From contig JASANC010002762.1 of assembly GCA_030248135.1 (NCBI GenBank), forward strand, positions 1-64,000: a DNA stretch of 64,000 nt, read 5' to 3'. Shown here one piece after another: positions 40,143-51,106 of the stretch. The position numbers and the translations under genes were made by a program. The notes under the pieces are model-generated. The model was not told the DNA's origin and ran no database searches. It saw nothing but the letters and a program-made list of their open reading frames with translations. Every line of letters begins with the position of its first letter. The stretch's first letter is position 1. Origin of the DNA: Theristus sp. LFF4_11 (lineage: Eukaryota; Nematoda; Chromadorea; Monhysterida; Xyalidae).

Positions 40143-42910
40143 CTGCAACACAGGCTTGTTTTACACCTGAATAGGTCAGAGACACCTAAAACAAAGACAC
40201 CTGAGACGTTTGGAACAAAAACGCTGCGCAACATCGGAGGAAAACATCAATCATCACATCAGCGTACATGCAAATCATCTGCATTCACCATGACATGCAC
40301 TCAATCCGGCCGCCGTTGTCACACGATTTTCTTTTTTTATTGAAACGAAAGACACTAAATCAAGCAACTCCACGCAAGTGGAAGAATTCTGTGACACGCT
40401 GACGAGAATGGTTGCAGCTGGCAGCTATCGTTGCATTTCATGGTGTCATGGAATGACTGACACACATGTATACTGTACCTGCTGAAGACGGTCGTATATA
40501 AAGCAGCATCGTGCTTTGCACGTTTTTGTACGGGTCAAAGCATTGAACTGTTCTGATTGTTGACGTGGCGCTCAACAAAAGCAGCTGGCTGATGGACAGA
40601 ATGCAGATGAGTGAAATCAGCGAACTTGCTGACTGTACGGTCATAATTAAAATCTCACGGGGCTTTGCTTCGGATTTCTTATCGGCGGTATGATTTTGCC
40701 TGAAATGGAAAATAATACATCATACCCATGCGACGGTGTGGTGGAACCGTTGGCATGCGGTGAGCCTGAGCGCACAAATTCTTGTGATTTGCGACAATGG
40801 CGGCACATGATTCACCATCCCTGCTTTGACAACCGGCTTCGCTAATGAAGTCGTGCATCGATCGAAAAATGGGAACTGCACATATCGATCACTCATGAAG
40901 TGCACACGCCTGGTTGCAACTTGCAAGTAAGCTGCACGGAGTTTGGACACGTCACTCAGCGCATGGCGGTGGCGGCAGTCGCCACGTTCTACCAGGTTCT
41001 ACAGCTACAGGGGGTCTAGGGCGTAACGCAACGCGCATGTTTCTTGCTTGTAACAGAAATATAAATCTGTCAAATGGATCGGCGAAAAGACTGGCTTTGT
41101 GAGCTTTTTTAGCAAGTTTGTTTGAATTCCGATCATTTTGAAATGGTGGTTGCTTTTGATCAAAGGTTGTTTGAGCCAGCGTAGAAGTGCGGTTCAAAAA
41201 CCGACAAAAGCGTACATTACATGAGAAAACAATTGCAGTAATGATGCGCTGCTACAATGTACGATATTCCATATTAGTTTTTTCTTAAAAATTTTCTTGC
41301 TATACATGCTAATGCACAAGCAAACGACTGAAGAGAGAAATGTACTTATTTCGTAAAAATATCAATCTGGCTTCAGCTTTGTACCCACACACAAGCAAAA
41401 ACAGACTGAGGATTGAAAATCTAGCACTATGCAGTAACTCAAGGGAGACATAAAAAAGCTCGAAAACGAAAACACAAAATGCTACAAATTTTGTTTGAGT
41501 TTTCAATTTACAAGTACACAACTGGTATGAAACTACATACAGCTACGTAGTTGATTGCGTGCTTTCTTCAGAGAAAGGCATGTGGAATTCCAAAGAATTT
41601 ATAGTGCTGTAAACGAATAAATTACGGTTAAAGTGGCAAAATCCAGATCGTTTGTGGAAAATAAACGTGCAGTTACTCAACTTCTAATTGCTTCTATACT
41701 GGATTTCCCACACATTAATTATTTTTGCATGCGTCATGTTTTCAGGAAACAAGACAAAGTTGATTGGATTTTCATTATCGTAGCGTTTTTGCGCAGCTGA
41801 GCATCGGTGCGCAAATGTGTGCCACGCGAATGTTTAGTGACGAGATTCGACGGACGGAACCTCGTTTGAAAGGATAAACTTACATGAATTATGCACAGAT
41901 TGCGCATCGAAAATGCTCCGTATTTCACTGTGAAAACGTTACTGTTACACTAAAAGTCACAACTTGTGCGGTATTTTGTTTGCAATCATGCAATGTGAAC
42001 TCCAACGGTGGATCGTTGCATGTGTTTCATCCACTACTAATTTTACTACTAAAATTGAGTTCACATGTTGTAAGACAGTAAAAAATGTTACTTGTATCTA
42101 TAATAAATAGCAACACTTTCTGGTGAATGTTTATTGCTGTTGAACAGCGCAAAACGTGCCCTTCTTTGGTAAAGCAGATCAGGACAACTGAAATATAGCA
42201 AGATTTTAGATATTTCGCGAGAAATCTGCCTGCATACAGTTTCTGTTTATTTCAAACTATTACTCATGTCAACTTTCACTTGAAAGACCGCAAACATTTT
42301 CGCATGTCAGAAAAACAATAAACGATCAAGAAATCAATGAAATCAAGAAATACAGTTTAATTGCCCGAATGTTGCGTGAGTCAGAAAAAACTACCATACC
42401 GCAAAAAAACATGAATGTACCCAAATTTGAAAATGTAGAATAGGAAAAAACCGGATTAGGTGATTGGCAGAGTAAAAGACAAAGAGACCAGCGCAATAAC
42501 AAACTTTCCAACACCAATACAACTGCAGAAAAATTAGCAACGGTTATTCAATTCGTTGGTATGAATGCCATTCGCCGCAAACTTTGTGTATTGAACTTTT
42601 AAAACGTGGGCGCTTGTTGGTGCTTTCATAGTCAGAGATTTGCTTTGATCAAATCAAGTCTGCTTCCGTGTTTACGCCCAATTTACCACGCATACCACAT
42701 ACAGTACATACGTAGTTTTATGTACGTCCGATTTATTTCCAGTCGATGTCCACACTAACCTTATTATTTTTTCTTTACTACGCACAAGCATTGAAACATG
42801 AGTTGAAAAATAACGCTACTCAACGAGGATCTGACAAAAATGCAGGCTTCATCGGAAAGAAATCGTATCGCTCAGGCGATAGGAATCGTCGTCCAGCTTA
42901 AGGTTTAAGC

Positions 42911-42934
42911 TAAGGCTAAGGGTAAGGCTTAGGG
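42911..42934 (+). repeat. Telomere-like hexamer stretch
   Basis: Four consecutive hexamers TAAGGC, TAAGGG, TAAGGC, TTAGGG. Too short and mixed to call a telomere, but unlike its surroundings. Confidence 0.35.
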
Positions 42935-44017
42935 TTACCCAACTCTATGTTGTTAAAACCTACCGAAGATGAGGGGGTGAGGGTGTACCCCTAGCACGAA
43001 GTTGCACCCTGTGGGAGGGGGGTCCGTGACACTCATTCTCCTGAACCCTGGACCCTCCGCTGTGGATATCCGCCTCACAAAATGTTCCCATAATCCCAAT
43101 TTTTTATTAAACAATCACAATTTTTTGTTTAAAAATCACTAATTTTTTTAAAAACTCAGGATTCTTGGGTTTCCAGGCGCATAATATGCACTAAATACAT
43201 ATAAGGTTATTTAGTCTTACAAAGAATGTGTAGTGCCGATTTCATCTACACCACCGTGCGGATAAACACATCGCTCGTTACACACGCGTTGTCAACGTGC
43301 ACCACAGCGAAGTGCTCATTGGTTGACCACAGAACACAGGCGCGAAAGATGCGAGCTGTGCAATGGTGTAACACCTACCCACTACTTCTGAAACACCCTG
43401 TAGCAAAAAGCTGCGGATCAACAGTCAAGCAAGCAAACTTCCTCACTATCTTAGTATTTCAGATTTTTTGTATTTTTATTCACCGAGAAAAACAATTGAA
43501 AACAAAGCAATCACTCTTCAGCTATTTTAAAATTGAATTGAATGTTTTATAAGCCGTTTTTGTTTGGAAAACTCATTAAACCAGTCAAGAAAGTCCCACA
43601 ATGAAATGATTTTTTACAACATATTTTTGTGTTGTTTGATAACGAGAAACATGCAGCCGTTATTGTTGTGCAAAGGCGCTTTTGACATCGAGTTTCAGAG
43701 TGTCGGCCGGATCCTCTTTGGACTCATTCGCATTTTTCGTCAACGCTTCCAGAAACTGCGTGGAGTAGACGGTTTTGCATGAACAATTGTTCTGAACAGT
43801 GACATGCTACCGCACAGTTCGACCGTAATCCCAATCCCAATTTTGTATTCAAGTTCGCGTGGACCGAGCCGTTCAATAACAAACACCAGCAAATTGCGTT
43901 GTGACTTGCGAAACGTTTCGTTCGTTGCGTACTGTATTTTGCGTAATTGCATGTACGTAACGCAACGTTACCGTAGTCCCACCGTATAACCGCAATGCAG
44001 TAAAACCCGAATAAAAG

Positions 44018-47000
44018 TCAGTATGCCTGTTTGTATTCGGGCGACTCGACGGTCAGAGAGTCCATCTTGCGTCGCGCTGCATACTCGATCACGGCCTGAT
44101 AACAGAAGATGAAATGCGACAGTTGACGCATGGCGCCGTAGCGACGCTTGCGGATGCGGCAACACGCACGAATCTGCAAACGGGTGAAAAGAGCGGTCTG
44201 CCATGCCAACGTTTCGGTGTGAACGTGCATTTCGGCTAACTTAACACGGTGCAAGTTGTCGTCAATCGATTCGACAGTGTTTATATGCAGAACTATAATA
44301 CACTTGAACAGAACTAACGTCAGTGCTGGTACAGTATGGCCGAATAAGTGAGGCAGTACAATCAAGGCGGGATTAGTCGCAGACTAGGAGTTGCCTTTTT
44401 CAAAAATGCCAGCAGAATTCCCAATCATGTGTGCAAGGGAGAAAGAATGAACAGAATATCGCGGATAATCCAGTAGTTAAAAAAACGCGACAAATTTGGC
44501 ACACAATTTGTTTTCTGAATGTCTTTTTTCTTTCATTCAAAATTCGCGCGCTCCTTGCACCCTGAAAAAAGCTGCCATGTTTAATCGGCCATACCGTACT
44601 TGTGTATTGTGCAACAAAGCGCATGAATGATTCGATGCAGCTTTTGTTGATTTTGCTATAACTGGTTTCCAGTGCACTCATCCGAACTTATCCCCACACA
44701 CGTGTTGAATAAGATTCTATACAAAGGTCTGATGTTGCACATTCACAGAAACACAGAGACTGTCGTCGCACTTGTGTGCCTGTGTGTTTGTTTGTGTTTG
44801 TGCACCGTCTTTAGACAAGCACATTATTATTAGCACCTATTACGTGCCACTACAGCGACAGCTATTACCGATGCAAAAGAATGTTTACAGTATTACCATG
44901 TCGAAGACTTTATGTCTCTCGAGTGATCTGCAGCACATGTCAATCACGATGAACGTAGCAGTGCGACGCACGCCGCTGTCGCAGTGCACGATCAACATCT
45001 CGCCGGAGGACAGCTTCAGTTTGTCTGCAATCAGATCGCAAAAAAAAACAAAAACTGCGCACACCACACACACACAGTGACTTTCAATTGTTTCAAACAA
45101 AATCGCTGCTGCAGTTTCCACCATTCGGAACGCGTTGTCTACGAAACTACTCCAAAAAAAAATCGTCAGCTTTTCTATGTGACTCAGTGCGTTTGCAGAC
45201 GTTGAAAGGAAACCAGTTTCAGTTCAAAACAGCCTAAGTGACCCGGCCCTATTTAGGGACTCGGCTCACTTTACCAATTTTGAATTCCCGCTTCATGCAC
45301 AAAACTGTTCACGCTATCGATGCGCGCACAATGAGTCGCGGAATGAAAACAAAAGATACAGTGTAACTCTAAATTATAGGCAATCAGCTGATTGGTTGGT
45401 GATCACGTGATGCAAGCTTTCTGTGCATGACAGACTCCGCCTCCACATCAATGCATGCACTGATTGCAAGCATCACGTGATCTCCAACCACTTAGCTAGC
45501 CTATAATTTAGAGTTTCACACGCAGCGTGCGCACTGCATCCTGCACTGCATCCTGCACTGCATCCTGCACTGCATCCTGCACTGCATCCTGCACTGCATC
45601 CTGCACTGCATCCTGCACTGCATCCTGCACTGCATCCTGCACTGCATCGTTACAAATTTTTGTTCAGAAAGCGACTGAACGGTAGTGGCACACGATGACT
45701 GTCCAGTCCACTGTAGGGCGCGACGTGGCACCAACCATGGGGAGCGGAGCAGTGGCCGCGTGTGCGTTGTGCGACTCTCTGTCGCTGTTACCGGGTTTCT
45801 TTTGGTTCTCCTTTGTCGTGATTGGCTCTGGCTGCTGCAGATGCCAGACGCAGACGAGCATTTGCAAGAGCGACTTCGTGTCCGGCAGCCCGTTGGCCGG
45901 CCACCGCCGGTAGTGCACCAGGTAGACGGTACGCTCGCCACTCTGCACTTTCACGGTCGAGTGGCACTTCACGACCAGCTGCAGCTGGGCACGCAAGACA
46001 CTCGTTCCCAATAGTATGACTTATTTTTTTCAAACGTGTCCCACTGAAATGACGTCATGTGCTGCCAAACATGCGCTTGCCGTTCACAGCAAACCAGACT
46101 GTCCGTTTAGCCGATTTCTTCCCGCAAACAAATGATGAACATCGAATCAGTCACACCAAACTGGGATTTTTAGTGCCTGTGCTTTGACAAACGGGCGTTT
46201 TTTAAGCAAATGACGTCATTTTAGTCGGGACATTTGAAAATAAATCCACAATAGTGTACTCGATAGTTTTTCTTACAATGCGAGCAAAAGAAATTCTGCT
46301 CTTGGTTTGTTTGTGATCAGTCATATGGTGTTTAGAAAGTTGATGAGATTTATAGAGGACAGTGCAATTATTGCATGTATTTCTGCAAAATCGCTGGACT
46401 TCTTCCGTAACAACGCATTGCACAGTCGTACTTCCAGTTCCAGGCGGATACTCAACAAGTAGGCGCGGTTTTGTTGAGTTTTTCTCATCTAAAAAGAAAC
46501 GCAGAAAAACAGCCAAAAAGCTCATCAGACTGTTCGCATTTTACGTGCAGCGTGTAGACGATGTAGCTCGGGTTGTCGTCGAATTTCGGCTCTGGAGCGC
46601 GCGCCTTTTTTGCTTTTTTCACCAGTTTCTTGCGTTCGTTCTGCTCGATCGGCATGAAATGGTCGTCGCGCGACTCGAGACACTTGATCGTGATGCGGGC
46701 GCCGCGGCACTCATATTTCTGCGTTTTCTTCACTCGCATCGGCCAATATTGGTGACACCTGTCGGGTTTTTTTTGCTGTGGTGTTTCTTTTCAAAAATAT
46801 CACAACCAAACCGTGTCTTTCTTCGCTCTCGGTTGCAAATAAAACTCTGACCGAAGAGCTTCATTTTGGTCCTCTTTTTACTTTGTCATCGTGCTCGCCA
46901 ACCCACCGAACCCCCATTCAACCGTTTTTGTGCTGATGATTTCGCTCTGACTCTTACAATAGATCGTTTTGGTCTGCTGTTTTCGTGTTTGACATCAGAC

Positions 47001-48108
47001 AGACGAGCACGTGAGTTCGACACTGCCAAACGCCACGCCAGAAATCGTAAGCAGTGTTCGCCATTGGCATCTGAGTCGCCAAGTAGGCCTGAAGCGTTGA
47101 AATTTGGCGGAAACGTTCCACGTTGTACAATACGTTGCTTGGTTGTTGTGGTTACAAGGCAATACATGACAAAAAATTACAGCCAATCAGAGTTTAGGAA
47201 AAACTAATAAGTTCAAGTTCAAACCACACAACACAGCAGCCAGCTGCAGAGTCAAACGGGTGGGCTGTGTACGTGTAAAACAGGGGTATATCTAACCAAT
47301 CAGCGTACAGCTGAAAAACAAAACGCAGTCAGTGATGCCGGAAGGCGCTTAGCGGGTCAACGGAAAGGGATACATTCGCTTGCAATATGTGAGCAAGTGC
47401 GAGGTCTCCAGAGAAGCACTTTACCATGCCGCCTGACTGTATGACGTTGGCGTGTATGTACGTATGATCTCTCTCACTAAATGCGTTCAACCGCAGACGG
47501 GACTCTTCAAGCATGGGCACGTTCACATAGACGTTCTTGTCCAGGTTGGTGACAAACGAGTGAATGTTGATCGACCTGTCAGTGTTTTGCAGAGTTTTGC
47601 GTATGGCGCACGATTGTTGCATGTGTTTTTGCAACTAACTAATATTGCAACTGCATTTCCATTGAAAACACGTCTACAGCAAAAAAACTCAGCAAGTAGC
47701 TCAGCAAGATCGCGAAGCACATTTATCATACCAACTCGTGAAAACGATGGTAGCTCAACAATTTGTTGCGTAATTTATTGAGGGGGCGTTTTCAGTGTGG
47801 TAAAAATGAACGAAGCGAACCGGTTGATCATTTTTTCGTGCTCGGTCAACCGCGGCAGACGCCCGTCCTTGATCGCAGCCTTGACAAAATCTTTTACCTG
47901 CATTTGAAAAAGATTGCGGTTCCACTGGAAAAATGTCACTTTTTCTGGTTTTCCTTCCAAGTCAGATCATATAGAGACAAAACTCACGCCCGCCCCTTTC
48001 CAAAAGACCGACCGTCTGTCCTTTGAACGTCCTCTGCGGTGTTTCGTCTTCCTCGTTCGCCTCGCTTTGACTGAAACCGGCGCCGAACGAATCTTCAAGC
48101 GAGCCCAT
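44018..48108 (-). CDS. Protein tyrosine phosphatase-like, probable pseudophosphatase
   Basis: Single non-receptor PTP domain, 379 aa. Exons in transcript order: 48108-48013, 47897-47821, 47575-47425, 47088-46958, 46758-46545, 45978-45792, 45024-44897, 44173-44018; phases close. Family landmarks in order: HTYIHANVIQ (YINAN motif), YLATQMPMANTAYDFWRGVW (YIATQGP..DFW), CHQYWP, VHYRRWPANGLPD (WPD loop), VHCDSGVRRTATFIVID (P-loop) and CYQAVIEYA. The Cys nucleophile (about residue 300) and P-loop Arg are kept. The WPD general-acid Asp is Ala (about 251), the KNRY pTyr-loop is not recognisable, P-loop GVGR reads GVRR, and both Q-loop Gln positions are Arg and His. No signal peptide or membrane segment. 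A Lys-rich insert (KKLVKKAKKAR) follows CHQYWP. Divergent from CNTD1 by 525 bp. Confidence 0.9.
45181..45347. repeat. Interspersed repeat family C, copy 2
   Basis: Same ordered words as at 39390 (GACTCAGTGC, GAAAGGAAACCAGTTTCAG, CCTATTTAGGGACTCGG, ATGCGCGCACAATGAGTC). In a PTP intron. Confidence 0.8.
45364..45517. mobile_element. MITE family A copy, well preserved
   Basis: Left AACTCTAAATTATAGGCAAT and right TAGCCTATAATTTAGAGTTT are inverted repeats. Inner GGTGATCACGTGATGC and GCATCACGTGATC also pair, so the whole element can fold as a long hairpin. In a PTP intron. Confidence 0.85.
45531..45650. repeat. 12-bp minisatellite, about ten copies
   Basis: GCACTGCATCCT repeated almost perfectly. 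It lies in the PTP intron between exons 45792 and 45024, so the Gln-Cys-Arg-Met repeat it would encode on the minus strand is not translated. Confidence 0.95.
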
Positions 48109-48633
48109 TTTCTATTCTTGTTTGCGGTTCGACTGCGATAAATCGGGTGGTGTGTTTTAAGCTGGTTGGGTAGCGGCTTTTTAAAAAGAAATATGTGGTG
48201 GGATGATGACGGTTTCGACTTGTGGAGACTATTGCGGGACTGATTAGGGTGGTAGTGAGTGGTTGGTTGGGTTGTATGGGAGAGGACAGCTACAGCAGAA
48301 CCAGTGTATTTTCTGTTGGAAAGCGATGGAAGTGTGAAAAGGTGCGAATGAACGAGTGTTTCGGAGGAACAGCATATTTATTGGCAATTCAATCTGTTCG
48401 ACTACCGTAGTTTGCTTTGCTTGTTTCGTGGTGAAACCGACATTTGACGTTGATGATTGGCCAGTTTTCCGAATTCGATAATCATAAATTGTAAAGCTTA
48501 TCTTTTTCGACTTTTTGGGACTTGGGTTGGGGGAGGTCTCTGATTGAAATTTGAAATTACCTTTCATGTTTCGTGTCAGCTTTTCCAGTCCAGTCCGTCA
48601 GTCTCACTACGCAAGAAGTGCGAGATTTGATAA
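48109..48633. promoter_or_regulatory. Shared divergent promoter region, PTP and CNTD1
   Basis: Only 525 bases separate the two start codons on opposite strands. No TATA box is obvious on either side. It includes TTTAAAAAGAAATATG near 48180 and a CCAGTTTTCC-type stretch. Inference from spacing only. Confidence 0.4.
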
Positions 48634-51075
48634 ATGATGGTCGAAGAAGAACAAAAACGGATCAAGGCAAAAGACGACGACGTGACGCGTTTGCCGCAAT
48701 TTCAGTTGCCTCCCTCTGTTTCGCATCCCACGTTGCAAGACTGGCTGTTCATTTTGTCGGACGCGAATTCAGAGCGAATCATGACAACCAACGAATACCG
48801 GGTTTGTTTTGTTTCTGTTCTGTTTGTTTTGTTGTTGCCAAAAGAAAAGCCGGTTTGTTTGGTGAACTTTCGTTGAATTTTGAATATTATCTTGCTCGAC
48901 GTGGTTTGCCGAGCCTTGGCCGTTGGCTTTGATTTCAGGTGGGCCTGGGGCGGTGGTCACTCACTGGTAGGGTTGTTAAAAAAACAAAAATCGTCATTTT
49001 TTTTTAAATTTAAAAAAAATTTCAAAAATCAAAGTTGTGCTAAATCAATCAGGGAGTCCGAAGAACCACATATGATATGCAAGCGCCTCCCGAATGACTC
49101 CCGTATGGCGGAACTTTGCAGATTTTGTTTTGGTGACCTCAATTACCCCTTTTCCAAACCGTCACCATGCCTCTTCTTGTGTTTTGACCTCCAAAACGTC
49201 ACTAATTGTCCCCAGCTAAACTAATGCTAAAGTGAAGACAAACATACCGCCTTGAAATTCGATCAATTCTTCTGATGGTGTCGCGACGACACGACACGAA
49301 ACAGCAAGCAACCAGACAAAGTAGCGCTTGCAAACGGAGCAGCGAGCACAATCGGACGCTCTGCGAGGCGAATCGTCACCTTATCTGCATCGGAAATGGT
49401 AGGCCAAGCTTTGGGACGCTCAAAAACTTCAATCAATCAATCAATCAATCAATTTATTTGTATGCCTCACGGCCAGTTCACATCAACACATTCACAAAAC
49501 TTCCATTATGCAAAACAAACACAATTGATGTCACAAAAAAAAACCTAAAGAAACACAAGATTATTGATGAACTTGGTGAATGCATGAATGAAAGCAAGCA
49601 AAAAGTCGATGCAAACGAATGGGCAGATGACTGCCCGGGTATTCACACAAAGAAACAAAATCCACAAAATAAAACCAACCGTCGACAGTCAGAAACAATT
49701 GAATGTTAAAAAAAACGCGCAAACACAATTGAAGCTTGAGAGAAGAAATAAATAAAACAGCGCGATCACGAACCGACAACATCAGACAGCGCACAACGGC
49801 CACGATTGACATTCAGGCACGATTAAATTAAGCAAGAGAAAGCAAAATAAACACGGCACAGTTGCTTTTCTTTTCTTCATCGCAGTTTTTCTCTCTTGTT
49901 TTTTTTCTCTTTTTTTTCTTTTTTTTCTTTTTTTTTTGGTTTTTTTTTGTTATTTTTTTGTTCATGGGCTTTTGTTTTTCCTGTGCCATCCCAAATACAG
50001 CTAACAGCAAGTGATGAGCAACAGCAAGCAAGTAACAGTGCTAGTTAACAAAAAGAATACCCTGAACACAAAAGCCACAAGAGCACACAGAAAAAACGCG
50101 AGATAAAAAGAGCTGTGACATGAACACACACTTGCACCAGATACAAGAAAAAAGAAAACAACACGAAACGTCGCACAAAAGAGCACATGTGATTCAAAAC
50201 AAAAACGCAATCACATTCAGTTGAACATGTTTCAAAACAAAACAAAACAAAACAAAGAGTGCTGGCGGCTGGGCGGACTCTCCTGTCTATTCCAATGCAG
50301 CAGAAAATTTACCAAAGACAAATGAATGAATTTTTTTATATTCCTGTGTTTTGAGACGCCTCCGAAAACTGGCTGTAGTTGGTGAGGTGACAGTTTCATC
50401 AGACAAAAGATTCCAGAGATGTATGGTCCTAACGCACCAAACGCACCAAAAATTTTTCCTGATAGTGGTCTTGTTTCTTCGCATATGTTGTCGTAGCCTA
50501 AAATCAGTCGGTAAAACGGCCCAAAATCGACTGCTAAAGGTTTTACGAGGTATAATCAAAGAAAATTTTTGTTGAACTTTCGAAAAATTGTGCCAAAATT
50601 GAGGTTTTCAGAGCATATTAGAAGAAAAATTTTCGAATTAAAAAAAAATCGGCATTTTTGTTTTTTTAATCACTTTTTTTTTTAAAAAATTCATTTTTGT
50701 TTAAAGAAAGGGTTAGGTGGTTATGATGTTTATTGGGTTTGCTGATTATGTTGGAGTGATTACAACAAGAATAAGAATAAACTGCCCCCTGATCACAGAT
50801 AATCACAGGTTATATAGCCATTATAATTGTATATAATTACACCATACACGTTATTCCCAACTTCTCCCCAACAATTGAAAATGATTTATCACTTTATTTT
50901 GATTCGCTGATTAAAATTGGTTTTTTGATTTGAAATTTATTGCGTTTTAACGTCGTTTCATTTGGCTGATTAAAATTGATTTGTTTTGAAATTTTCATTG
51001 CGTTTTAACGGGTTTAACGGGGGGGGCCTCCCCCACCGGGCCACCCCGGGGGGGGGGGGGGAAGGAGCAGGAAAA

Positions 51076-51106
<31 letters not shown>

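Larger units (their letters stand above)
39050..44017. other. Mostly non-coding interval between STX18 and the PTP gene
   Basis: Five kilobases with one repeat-family copy (39390-39590), one candidate minus-strand terminal exon (40006-40142) and a telomere-like stretch (42911-42934). A few minus-strand open stretches between 40720 and 41900 may be further exons of the same gene but I could not join them. Nothing else was recognised. Confidence 0.5.

Noticed and set aside
45516..45941. Minus-strand 141-codon ORF with a Met-Gln-Cys-Arg repeat
   Set aside because: It runs across a PTP exon in the wrong frame and then the intronic 12-bp minisatellite; it is not a coding repeat.
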